In this document: piece after piece, positions 43,020 to 50,405 of the stretch | Numbering within the stretch: position 1 is the stretch's first letter | Layout: every line of letters starts with the position of its first letter | NCBI RefSeq assembly: GCF_900110955.1 | Contig: NZ_FOFR01000022.1 | Coordinates: 1-64,000, forward strand | Reading direction: 5' to 3' | Source: Lentzea xinjiangensis | Lineage (GTDB): Bacteria > Actinomycetota > Actinomycetes > Mycobacteriales > Pseudonocardiaceae | DNA length: 64,000 bases | Program-made: the position numbers and the translations under genes | Notes under the pieces: model-generated | What the model was told of the DNA's origin: nothing | Databases searched by the model: none | Seen by the model: the letters and a program-made list of their open reading frames with translations, nothing else

Positions 43020-43925
43020 GTGAATGCCCGAGTTGCCGTGTTTGCCCCGTCCCCCCAGCTGACCGTCACCGTCGAAGAGCTCGACGGAGAGCCCGACGTG
43101 CACCTGCACGCGGGTGGCCAGGGTTTCTGGCAGTCCAGGATGATCGCCGCGCTCGGTGTCGAAGCGGTCGTGTGCGCGACGTTCGGCGGCGAGACCGGCC
43201 GCGTCCTGCGCACGCTGCTGGAAGGAGAGCACGTCGACCTGCGCGCGCGGGACGTCGCCGCACGCAATGGCGCCTACGTGCACGACCGCCGTGACGGCAG
43301 CCGTTCCGAGATGGTCGAGATGCTGCCGGACGCGTTGTCCCGCCACGAGCTCGACGACGTGTACGAGATGGCGCTGGTCGAAGGCATCCGCGCGGGCACA
43401 GCCGTGCTCAGCGGACCGTCCGACGACCGGGTTCTGCCCCATGACACCTACTTCCGCCTCACGTCCGACCTGACCGGCAACGGCTGCCGCGTGATCGTCG
43501 ACCTCGCCGGTGACCGGCTCGCCGAAGCGGTCAGGGGTGGCCCGCACGTCGTGAAGGTGAGCCACGAGGAACTGGGCGAGGAAGAGGTGCCCAAGCTCGT
43601 GGAGAAGTGCCGGGAAATCGCGGAATCGGCCGTGCACGGCGTGGTGGTCTCACGTGCCGATGAGCCCGCATTGGCGCTGATCGAGGACAAGTTGTACTTC
43701 GTTCGAATGCCCCAGTTGCAGCCCGTCGACACGCGCGGCGCCGGCGACTCGATGACCGCGGGGATTTCAGCGGGCCTCGCGCTGGGTATGTCGTTGGAGG
43801 ACGCGGTGAAGCTCGGCGCGGCCGCCGGTGCGGTCAACGTGACGCGGCACGGCCTCGGCAGTGGCGGGGGAGATGCCGTGCGCGAGCTGAGCAAACGCGT
43901 GGAACTGGAGCCGATCGAGGAATGA
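43020..43925 (+). CDS. PfkB-family sugar kinase (LacC/FruK-like)
   Basis: A 301-residue PfkB kinase. The N-terminal substrate region is HAGGQGFWQSRMIAALG (usually GGKGxN), and the C-terminal ATP motif DTRGAGDSMTAG carries the catalytic Asp. The altered first motif (GQGFWQ) may indicate a different sugar phosphate. It starts with GTG 43020 (a GTG at 43017 is also possible). surE begins 4 bases downstream, so the two form an operon. Confidence 0.9.
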   Translation: MNARVAVFAPSPQLTVTVEELDGEPDVHLHAGGQGFWQSRMIAALGVEAVVCATFGGETGRVLRTLLEGEHVDLRARDVAARNGAYVHDRRDGSRSEMVEMLPDALSRHELDDVYEMALVEGIRAGTAVLSGPSDDRVLPHDTYFRLTSDLTGNGCRVIVDLAGDRLAEAVRGGPHVVKVSHEELGEEEVPKLVEKCREIAESAVHGVVVSRADEPALALIEDKLYFVRMPQLQPVDTRGAGDSMTAGISAGLALGMSLEDAVKLGAAAGAVNVTRHGLGSGGGDAVRELSKRVELEPIEE

Positions 43926-43929
43926 GCGG

Positions 43930-44685
43930 ATGCGCGCGCTGATCACGAACGACGACGGAATCGACTCACCCGGCCTCGCCACCCTGGCGCGCGCCGCTCT
44001 CGACAGCGGGCTCGACGTGGTGATCGCGGCGCCGTCCACGCAGGCCAGCGGCACCAGCGCCTCGGTGGCGGCGGTCGGTGACACCGGCCGGGTGGTCAGC
44101 GAGCGCCGCTCGCTGCCGGGGCTCGACGTGGAGGCCTACGCGGTGGCCGCGCATCCGGGCCTGATCTCGCTGATCGCGTGCCGCGGCGGCTTCGGCGGCA
44201 AGCCGGACGTCCTGCTGTCCGGCATCAACCTCGGTGCGAACGTGGGCCGCGCCGTCCTGCACTCCGGCACCGTCGGTGCCGCGCTGACCGCGCACCTCAA
44301 CGACATCACGTCCATGGCGGTCTCGCTCGACGTGGGGTTGGACGGCCCCGAACCGCTGTGGGACAAGGCGGGCGAGGCGGTGCGCGTCGTGCTGCCGGTG
44401 CTGCAGGAGATGCCGGCGGCCTCGGTGCTGTCGCTGAACGTGCCCAACCGCGCCGAGGTGCGCGGCCTCCGCTGGGCCGAGCTCGCGCGCTTCGGCACCG
44501 TGCAGAGCCGCGTGGACGAGGTCGGCGAGAACGAGGTCGAGCTCGTCGCCGTGTACTCGGAGGACTCCCCGGCCCCCGGCACGGACGCGGCGCTGCTGGC
44601 CGACGGCTACGCGACGCTGACGGCGTTGCGCTCGGTCGACCGCGACACTAGCGCCGAACGGCCTTTGCCGGCTTGGTCAGCGTGA
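43930..44685 (+). CDS. surE: 5'/3'-nucleotidase SurE
   Basis: A 251-residue SurE phosphatase acting on nucleoside monophosphates and possibly polyphosphate. The metal motif is ALITNDDGIDSPG (Asp8-Asp9), with Ser in the STQASGTSAS loop and LSGINLGANVG around Asn. Lies in an operon with the PfkB kinase. Its last 38 bases overlap a converging membrane-protein gene. SurE is usually linked to stationary-phase survival. Confidence 0.94.
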   Translation: MRALITNDDGIDSPGLATLARAALDSGLDVVIAAPSTQASGTSASVAAVGDTGRVVSERRSLPGLDVEAYAVAAHPGLISLIACRGGFGGKPDVLLSGINLGANVGRAVLHSGTVGAALTAHLNDITSMAVSLDVGLDGPEPLWDKAGEAVRVVLPVLQEMPAASVLSLNVPNRAEVRGLRWAELARFGTVQSRVDEVGENEVELVAVYSEDSPAPGTDAALLADGYATLTALRSVDRDTSAERPLPAWSA

Positions 44686-44977
44686 TCACCAGGCCCATCA
44701 CCGCCATCCGCACCCCGAGGAACGCCTCGGTCGTCATGTCGTTGAGCGAGCACACGACCGTGCCGAAGCAGATCAGGAGGAGAAGGCCGTACATGCGCGC
44801 GTGGTCGAGCCGCCACGCCATCAGCACGCCGAGCGCGCCTACGCCGATCTGGACGACGTGGTAGTGGGGGTCGAGCCCGAACACGTCGAACCAGCCGAAC
44901 GCGAGCTGCACCACGCCGACGGTGAGGGTCAGGAACTGCGGCCTCGTGAACTGCACCCGGTTGTCCAACGTGGCCAT
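44648..44977 (-). CDS. Four-helix membrane protein (DUF4383-like, tentative)
   Basis: A 109-residue membrane protein with four short helices starting LTLTVGVVQLAFGWF, VVQIGVGALGVLMAW, YGLLLLICFGTVV and FLGVRMAVMGLVITL. The layout resembles DUF4383/SPW-like actinobacterial proteins, but I cannot fix a family. The end overlaps surE by 38 bases. It lies 8 bases after the DUF5313-like gene on the same strand and likely shares its transcript. Confidence 0.72.
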   Translation of the reverse strand: MATLDNRVQFTRPQFLTLTVGVVQLAFGWFDVFGLDPHYHVVQIGVGALGVLMAWRLDHARMYGLLLLICFGTVVCSLNDMTTEAFLGVRMAVMGLVITLTKPAKAVRR

Positions 44978-44985
44978 GATCGTTC

Positions 44986-45381
44986 CTACCCTTCGTCTCG
45001 CCGCCAGACGGAGTCGTACTTCGCTTGGCGTTCGCGGTCTCGCGCGGCGTTGCGCTCCCGTCGTCCTTGAGTTGCTGTCCCTCTCGGATACCCGTATTTC
45101 GTCAGGCGGTAATCCACGCTTTCGGGTGCGTAGGACAGCGCGAAGTAAAGCCCCACAACGAATCCGAGCCCACCGCACGCGACAGCCAGCGGCCACGGCG
45201 ACCCGAGCCCGAACACGAGCGCGAGAACGATGACCGCGACAAGCGGTGTGACCTGCACAAGACTGCGCACGGTGAAGCGCAGCAACCACTTCGGACCGGT
45301 CACGTCCTCGTAGACGAATTCGCGGTACTTCTGCGGTACGCGACCGCCCGCGTAGTACCAAACCTTCAACGCGGGGTTCAC
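44986..45381 (-). CDS. DUF5313-like membrane protein
   Basis: A 131-residue protein. The conserved N-terminus (WYYAGGRVPQKYREFVYEDVTG) precedes two helices (TPLVAVIVLALVFGLG and LAVACGGLGFVVGLYFALSY), then a basic tail. This matches the DUF5313 plan seen in actinobacteria. The GTG start overlaps the stop of the MarR gene (GTGA), so it is probably cotranscribed with the regulator and may respond to the same signal. Confidence 0.8.
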   Translation of the reverse strand: MNPALKVWYYAGGRVPQKYREFVYEDVTGPKWLLRFTVRSLVQVTPLVAVIVLALVFGLGSPWPLAVACGGLGFVVGLYFALSYAPESVDYRLTKYGYPRGTATQGRRERNAARDRERQAKYDSVWRRDEG

Positions 45382-45827
45382 CGTGTCGCCTTCGCGATCA
45401 CCTTGTGCAGCACCGCGTTCAACTGTGCGAGCTCTTCGAACGTCATGTCCAGCCGCTCCACGACCTTGGCGGGGATCTTCAGTGCTTCCTCCCGCAGCTC
45501 CTGACCCGCCGCGGTCAGCGTGAGCGCCAGCGCGCGCTCGTCGGCCTTGTCCCTCTGGCGCTCGACGTAGCCGATCGCCTCCAGCCGCTTCAGCAACGGG
45601 CTGAGGGTGCCGGGGTCGAGCTGCAGGACGGCGCTCAGGTCCTTGACCGTGCGCGGTGACCTCTCCCAGAGGGCCAGCATCACCAGGTACTGGGGGTGGG
45701 TGAGGTTCAGCGGCTCCAGGATCGGGCGGTACACCGCGATGACCGTGCGGGACGCCACGGCCAAGGCGAAGCAAACCTGCCGCTCCAGCTCGAGCGGGTT
45801 CTCCGGGATACTTGGTGTACTAATCAT
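45378..45827 (-). CDS. OhrR-type MarR regulator
   Basis: A 149-residue MarR winged-helix regulator. Cys19 in RQVCFALAVASRTV lies where OhrR proteins have the peroxide-sensing cysteine, and TVKDLSAVLQLDPGTLSPLLKRLE is the recognition helix region typical of OhrR. An organic-hydroperoxide sensor is therefore likely. No ohr gene lies next to it; the downstream partners are two membrane proteins. The direct repeats across its start codon suggest autoregulation. Confidence 0.9.
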   Translation of the reverse strand: MISTPSIPENPLELERQVCFALAVASRTVIAVYRPILEPLNLTHPQYLVMLALWERSPRTVKDLSAVLQLDPGTLSPLLKRLEAIGYVERQRDKADERALALTLTAAGQELREEALKIPAKVVERLDMTFEELAQLNAVLHKVIAKATR

Positions 45828-45835
45828 TGGTGTAC
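45812..45835. promoter_or_regulatory. Direct-repeat operator at the MarR start
   Basis: TTGGTGTAC occurs twice (45812-45820 and 45827-45835), with 6 bases between. The second copy extends into the palindrome GTGTACAC. The repeats overlap the ATG of the OhrR-type gene, a typical autoregulatory position. Confidence 0.6.
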
Positions 45836-45880
45836 ACGGTATCTCCTGGGCGTGCCCGGCTCCAAGGGGTGTGAGGCGGT

Positions 45881-46361
45881 CTACTCGAGGGCGTCGGCGA
45901 GCACCTCGGCGACGACGGCCGCGCCGGTCGGGGTCGTCACAGTCCCGCCGTGGTCGGCCTACGGGATGAACACGGGTTCGCGCAGCACCGGGAGCTCGGC
46001 GCGCAAGCGGGCGGCGTCCTCGTCGCTGTAGGCGGGCGGCGTGTCCGGGCCGGTGCTCCACCCGGCGTGCACGAACCACGGTCAGCTCACGCCAGCGCGA
46101 CGTGCCCATGATGACGTCGATGGCATCGTGAGCAGCGTGTCGGCGTTCAGCCGGAGGCGGCCGTCGGGGCCGACGTCGCTGCCGGGGTAGTCGCGCAGCA
46201 GCGGGTCCTCGGCGTCGACCAGGGGCTTGCAGCGCGATGTGCTCGTCGGCGGTCCGGGTGTGTTCCAGCGCGGCCAGTTGCGGGGCGACGGTGGCCCCGG
46301 CCAGGTCCGGGGGAGCCCGCGCCAAGGTTCGCGGGCGCGCCTGCGGGTAGACGTCTGACAT
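45881..46361 (-). pseudogene. Decayed alpha/beta-hydrolase gene
   Basis: On the minus strand fragments of one protein can be read in different frames. They are an N-terminal part ending around DEHIAL, then PLVDAEDPLLRDYPGSDVG, PWFVHAGWSTGPDTPP, LRAELPVLREPVFIP and ADHGGTVTTPTGAAVVAE. The last is typical of a hydrolase C-terminus. At least one frameshift near 46225, one near 46120, and two in-frame stops break it. The remnant start CATG overlaps the GT2 start on the other strand. The intact protein was probably an esterase-like hydrolase. Confidence 0.6.
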
Positions 46362-47190
46362 GGCCCGTACCACCGTCGTCATCGCCTCGCGGAACCGTTC
46401 GAGCAGTCTGCTGAGGACGCTCAGCCACCTCAGCGAGCTCGCGGTTCCGGTCGTCCTGGTCGACAACGCGTCCACGGACGACACGGTTTCCCGTGTGCGC
46501 GACGAGTTCCCGCACGTCCTCCTGCTGGAGTCGGCGGTGAACCGGGGCGCGGTGGCGCGCAACCTCGGCGTGCGGGCGGCGCGGACGCCGTTCGTGGCCT
46601 TCGCCGACGACGACTCGTGGTGGGCGCCCGACGCGCTGGAACGGGCGGAGCCGATCTTCGACGAGCACCCGGACCTGGCGGTGATCGCCGCGCGCACGCT
46701 CGTGGGGCCGTCCGGGAGACCCGACCCGATCACGCCGCTGCTGCGCGACAGCCCGCTGGGCGAGGGCGTCGCCGGACCGGCGGTGCTCGGGTTCATGGCC
46801 TGCTCGGCGATCGTGCGGCGGCAGGCGTTCCTGGACGTCGGCGGCTTCAGCCCGGTGTTGTTCTTCCGCGGCGAGGAGACGTTGCTGTCGTGGGACCTCG
46901 CGGCGGCGGGGTGGGCGCTCTGCTACGTCGAGGACGTGGTGGCGCACCACCACCCGGCGCCGGTCGGCCGGGCGTCCGGCGAGGACGTGGTCGAGCGCCG
47001 CAACGCGGTGCTGACCACGTGGATGCGCCGCCCGGTGAGCAGCGCGCTCGCGGCGTCGCTGAAGGACCCGCGGGCGTTCCGGGCGGCCCTTCCCCTGCTG
47101 GGCCAGGCGCTCCGGCAGCGGCGTGAGCTGCCGGAGCACCTGGAGGCGCAGATCAGGAAATTGACCGCACGGCCGCGGCGAGGCGCGTGA
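46360..47190 (+). CDS. GT2-family glycosyltransferase
   Basis: A 276-residue GT-A glycosyltransferase. VVIASRNRSSSLLRTL begins the nucleotide-sugar fold, VVLVDNASTDDT and AFADDDSWW provide the metal-binding aspartates, and GFSPVLFFRGEETLLSWDL the acceptor side. Substrate unknown; similar actinomycete proteins sit in surface-polysaccharide or natural-product loci. The last 38 bases overlap the converging aminotransferase. Confidence 0.9.
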   Translation: MARTTVVIASRNRSSSLLRTLSHLSELAVPVVLVDNASTDDTVSRVRDEFPHVLLLESAVNRGAVARNLGVRAARTPFVAFADDDSWWAPDALERAEPIFDEHPDLAVIAARTLVGPSGRPDPITPLLRDSPLGEGVAGPAVLGFMACSAIVRRQAFLDVGGFSPVLFFRGEETLLSWDLAAAGWALCYVEDVVAHHHPAPVGRASGEDVVERRNAVLTTWMRRPVSSALAASLKDPRAFRAALPLLGQALRQRRELPEHLEAQIRKLTARPRRGA

Positions 47191-48232
47191 CGCCTTCGTC
47201 GATCTGCTCCGGCGTGACGCCGGAGAACGCGAGGCGCAGGGCGTTGTCGCCGCCCTCCAGCAGGAAGTCCGAGCCCTTCACGAACTCGACGCCGTGCTCC
47301 TTGGCGACCCCGAACAGCTTCTCGACCGACACGCCCGGCAGCTCGACCCACATGAAGTAGCCGCCCTGCGGCGCCGTGAAGACGGCTTCCGGCAGTTCGC
47401 GCTGCAACGCCGTCACAAGAGCGTCCTTGCGCGCACGCAGCGCGGTGCGGACGTTCGCGACCGACTCCTCGAGGCGACCGGAGCGGCAGTACGAGTTCAC
47501 GATCGACTGCGCCACCATGTTCGGCGAGATGTACGTGGTGGTGGCGATGTCCTGGATCTTCTTGATGATGGCCTTCGGGCCGACCAGGTAGCCGCAGCGG
47601 ATGCCGGGCGCCATGGTCTTCGAGAACGACGACGCGTAGACGACCTTGTCGTTCTTGTCCTGCGACAGCATCGTCGGCAGCGGCTCGCCCTCGAACCGGA
47701 CCTTGATGTACGGGTCGTCCTCGAACAGCACGAAGTCGAACTTCGCCGCCAGCTCCAGCAAACGCGCGCGCTTGGCCTCGGACAGCGTGTAGCCGGCCGG
47801 GTTCTGGAAGTTCGGGATGATGTGCGCGAGCGACGGGCGCACGCCGCTGTCGAGCAGCTCCTCGAGCGCGTCGACGTCGATGCCGTCGGTCTGCAGCTCG
47901 ATCGCGTGGATCTTCGCGCCGCGCTGGCGCAGGTTCAGCAGCGTGCGGTCGTAGGTCGGCGCCTCGACCACCACGTCGTCACCGGGCTGGACCAGCAGCT
48001 CGAACAGGAACGCGTCGGCCTGCATGGAACCGTTGGTCACGAGCACCTGCTCCGGCTCGACGCCGTGCTGCTCGGCGATCCACGCGCGCAACGGCACGTA
48101 GCCGACGCTCGTGCCGTACGCGAACGTGCCGCCCGGGTCGTCCGTGAAGGCTTTCTGCGCCGCTTCGCGCAGACCCTCCTGGTCGATGATGTCGAGAGAG
48201 GGCGCTCCGCGCGTGAACAGAATCGAGGCCAT
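47153..48232 (-). CDS. PLP-dependent aminotransferase (fold type I)
   Basis: A 359-residue aminotransferase similar to 2-aminoadipate/multi-substrate enzymes (LysN-like) without a GntR domain. The PLP-contact motif TNGSMQADAFLFEL, the PNFQNPAGYTLS motif and the PLP lysine in SSFSKTMAPGIRCGY are present. The exact reaction is not settled; aromatic or branched amino acids are possible. ATG 48232 is used; a TTG at 48247 adds five residues. Confidence 0.92.
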   Translation of the reverse strand: MASILFTRGAPSLDIIDQEGLREAAQKAFTDDPGGTFAYGTSVGYVPLRAWIAEQHGVEPEQVLVTNGSMQADAFLFELLVQPGDDVVVEAPTYDRTLLNLRQRGAKIHAIELQTDGIDVDALEELLDSGVRPSLAHIIPNFQNPAGYTLSEAKRARLLELAAKFDFVLFEDDPYIKVRFEGEPLPTMLSQDKNDKVVYASSFSKTMAPGIRCGYLVGPKAIIKKIQDIATTTYISPNMVAQSIVNSYCRSGRLEESVANVRTALRARKDALVTALQRELPEAVFTAPQGGYFMWVELPGVSVEKLFGVAKEHGVEFVKGSDFLLEGGDNALRLAFSGVTPEQIDEGVTRLAAAVRSIS

Positions 48233-48262
48233 GCGCGGAGCGTACAACTCCCAGGATTTGGG

Positions 48263-49459
48263 CTACGGCCTGTACACGTATGAGTTCAGCAGGCCGACCG
48301 CCTGAGCGGTGTTGCCGAGGTGGTAGAGGTCGACGGCCAGGAAGTTCGGCTTCTTGCGGGCCGCGGGCTGGCAGAGCTGCTGCGCCCGGTTCGCGAGCTT
48401 GCCGTTGTCGGTCGTGGCCGTGCTGCTGAACGGGACGTCCCGGAAGTGGTTCATCACGAACAACGGCTGGAAGCTGCCCGTCGCGGTGAGCGGCTTTTCA
48501 TCCCATCGGCTGTAACAGGACCAGTCCGAGGCGCCGACGCCCGGTCCCATCGACCAGTGGTTCTCGACCGTCCAGTCCTTTTGGTACAGCACGCCCGAGT
48601 CCTCGCGGCCGTCCTTGCCGTGGTCGGTGAAGATGATCAGCCGCTTGTTCGAGGCCTGCATCTGACCGCGCGTCGGCCACCCGTTCTGCGACACGCCTTC
48701 CGCCCGGTACAGGACGTCGTTGAGGCCCCGCACCTTGCGCAGCTCGGCGCGCAGCGTGTTCGCGTCGACGTAGTCCTCCAGGAACACCGTGACGATCTCG
48801 CTGCGGTTGTTCCCGAGGAAGTCGACGATGCGCTGGAGGTCGACGTTGAGGGCCACCGGCCGGCTCACCAGCGTGCAGCTGTTGTGGCAGAGGATCGCGC
48901 CGTCCGCGGTCTGGTGGATGTCGAGCATGAAGCCCCGCACGCCGTCGGCGAGCTGCTGCACGATGCCGCGCGTCTGGTTCTTGGCGAGGTCGACGAACGG
49001 CGGCGCGAACCCACCGTCCACCCCGTTCGCGTAGGCGTTGTGGGCGGTCAGGAACGTCATCTGGTCGAGCCGCGGATCCGCGGGCATCGGCTCGGTCCTG
49101 GCGCTGACCGGCGTCAGGTACCAGCGGGACTCGCCGCCGAGGCCGAAGAACTCCCACTGGTCACCGAACTGGCGCAGCTCGTGAACCGCGTCCGCCTGCG
49201 CGCACGAACCCATGGTGAGCTGACGGGTGATGCACTGGCCGGGCGAGTCGGTGTTCTCGAACCTCCCGTCGCTCAGCCGCCACTGCTGGTGGTCTTCGTT
49301 GCCCTTCGGCCGGTGCAGGGCGAGCCCGGTGCCGCTCTGGGCGACGTTGAGGCCGGTCCGGACACCGGTGACGTAGTACGTGCCCGACGGCGCCGCGTGG
49401 GCGGCCGTGGGCACCAGGGGGAGGAGCAGCAGGGCCGCGATGGCAGGGAGGATTCGCAC
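48263..49459 (-). CDS. Secreted PI-PLC-like phosphodiesterase
   Basis: A 398-residue exported protein. The signal peptide (PAIAALLLLPLVPTAAHA) follows a GTG at 49459; a long upstream frame lacks coding character. After a ricin-lectin-like ~100-residue part comes a phosphatidylinositol phospholipase C X-domain: catalytic His in FLTAHNAYANG and the second His in GFMLDIHQTADG. It probably cleaves phospholipid or glycophosphodiester head groups outside the cell. An inverted repeat lies 35-48 bases upstream. Confidence 0.88.
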   Translation of the reverse strand: MRILPAIAALLLLPLVPTAAHAAPSGTYYVTGVRTGLNVAQSGTGLALHRPKGNEDHQQWRLSDGRFENTDSPGQCITRQLTMGSCAQADAVHELRQFGDQWEFFGLGGESRWYLTPVSARTEPMPADPRLDQMTFLTAHNAYANGVDGGFAPPFVDLAKNQTRGIVQQLADGVRGFMLDIHQTADGAILCHNSCTLVSRPVALNVDLQRIVDFLGNNRSEIVTVFLEDYVDANTLRAELRKVRGLNDVLYRAEGVSQNGWPTRGQMQASNKRLIIFTDHGKDGREDSGVLYQKDWTVENHWSMGPGVGASDWSCYSRWDEKPLTATGSFQPLFVMNHFRDVPFSSTATTDNGKLANRAQQLCQPAARKKPNFLAVDLYHLGNTAQAVGLLNSYVYRP

Positions 49460-49488
49460 GTAACCAGAGTCACCCAAGGAGGTGAAAC

Positions 49489-49614
49489 ATGAAACGCTTT
49501 CAAGCGTGTGGACGTTTAACACTGCGGGTATCCCGCACAACGTCGAACGCTCTACACGGGTGGAACAACTGCACGGCAGCCGTCGCCCAGCCGAAGGGCT
49601 CGGGCCGGTTCTGA
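49489..49614 (+). CDS. Possible 41-residue peptide with strong ribosome site
   Basis: AAGGAGG is 7 bases before an ATG at 49489, the best ribosome-binding site in this region. The frame encodes 41 residues (start MKRFQACGRLTLRVS, rich in Arg, Thr, Asn; two cysteines) and stops at 49612-49614. No family is recognised. It may be a leader peptide or chance; the GC-poor codon use is unlike its neighbours. Confidence 0.35.
   Translation: MKRFQACGRLTLRVSRTTSNALHGWNNCTAAVAQPKGSGRF
49494..49507. promoter_or_regulatory. Inverted repeat upstream of the PI-PLC-like gene
   Basis: ACGCTT-TC-AAGCGT, a LacI-family-like operator shape, 35-48 bases before the start codon of the secreted phosphodiesterase. 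It also lies inside the small plus-strand frame at 49489-49614. Confidence 0.4.
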
Positions 49615-49635
49615 GCGCCGCCTTCACACGCCGCG

Positions 49636-49660
49636 CAGGGTTCGACTCCCTCGGTTGCCA
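49636..49660 (+). other. tRNA 3'-end-like fragment
   Basis: CAGGG-TTCGACT-CCCTC (T arm with loop) is followed by GGTTGCC and A, exactly the spacing of a tRNA T arm, acceptor strand and discriminator base. No matching 5' acceptor strand (GGCAACC), D arm or anticodon arm lies upstream, so this is not an intact tRNA. It may be an integration scar. Confidence 0.4.
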
Positions 49661-50017
49661 CTCGCCTCATCGCCGATCCCGCGGCGGAGAAGCGGAGGCG
49701 TCGCGGCCGACGGGTCGCGACGCCCGCTTCGACCGGGCGCGTCATCGCCGTCCAGGACCACGAGCCGCCTGCCCCCGCTGCGGCCGCCGGTCCGCCGGGG
49801 CACAACGAGCCTCACGAGTGGTGAGCGGCACGTCCAGAGCGCGAACAGAGCGACCTGAGCGTTCAACGCCGAACGATGCGACAACGCGCACGGCAGTCCC
49901 AGCCTTTCGATCATCGTGGGTCTCGGACGAGCGATGTGATCACGATGGCAGACGGGTCTGACAATTTCGGGAACCCCAGCTCAGGCCCGCTTTCGGGAGC
50001 ACCGGCCGGGCACAGAA
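49661..50017. other. Intergenic stretch without clear genes
   Basis: About 360 bases between the tRNA-like scar and the cspA terminator. All reading frames are short and lack ribosome sites or recognisable motifs. GC content drops in places (around 49900-49970), unlike coding sequence here. Nothing further is seen. Confidence 0.4.
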
Positions 50018-50050
50018 CAGGCCCGCCCGGTGCACCACCGGACGGGCCTG
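50018..50050 (-). terminator. cspA terminator hairpin
   Basis: Long hairpin: CAGGCCCG and CCGGTG pair with CACCGG and CGGGCCTG around a CAC loop with one mismatch. It begins 13 bases beyond the cold-shock gene stop. Confidence 0.75.
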
Positions 50051-50062
50051 GGGGAAGCTCAA

Positions 50063-50266
50063 TCAGATGGCGCGGACGGCCTGCGCCTGCGGTCCCTTCT
50101 GACCCTGGCCGATCTCGAACTCCACGCGCTGCTTCTCCTCCAGCGACTTGAAGCCGTTGCCCTGGATCTGCGAGTAGTGCACGAAGACGTCCGGGCCACC
50201 GCCGTCCTGCGCGATGAATCCGAAGCCCTTCTCGCCGTTGAACCACTTGACGATGCCCTGCGCCAT
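50063..50266 (-). CDS. Cold-shock protein (CspA family)
   Basis: A 67-residue nucleic-acid chaperone consisting of one cold-shock domain. RNP1 (KGFGFIA) and RNP2 (VFVHY) are intact, with the family start MAQGIVKWFNGEKGFGFI. AGGGAG lies 8 bases before the ATG. Single gene with its own terminator; probably constitutive or growth-phase controlled as in other actinomycetes. Confidence 0.97.
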   Translation of the reverse strand: MAQGIVKWFNGEKGFGFIAQDGGGPDVFVHYSQIQGNGFKSLEEKQRVEFEIGQGQKGPQAQAVRAI

Positions 50267-50405
50267 ACCGATTGCTCCCTAGATGTTCGGTGCCCCGCTG
50301 AAGGGGTCCGCGGGAAGTCTGCCAGCGGACGGTCCCTCCCACATCGTGGTTAGCCCGGTGGGGTGACGAAGTAAGTTGGACCGGGTACCACCGAGAGGAG
50401 CAGGG

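Noticed and set aside
38178..43637. A minus-strand frame of over 1800 codons across several genes
   Set aside because: It crosses five well-supported genes antisense, with low-complexity Arg/Gly/Val composition and no conserved domain.
49586..49660. Complete tRNA gene
   Set aside because: Only a T arm and 3' acceptor strand can be matched; no 5' acceptor, D arm or anticodon arm is present.
50267..50405. SAM riboswitch before the methionine salvage operon
   Set aside because: The leader lacks the conserved core of known SAM riboswitch classes; nothing beyond short GC-rich repeats was seen.
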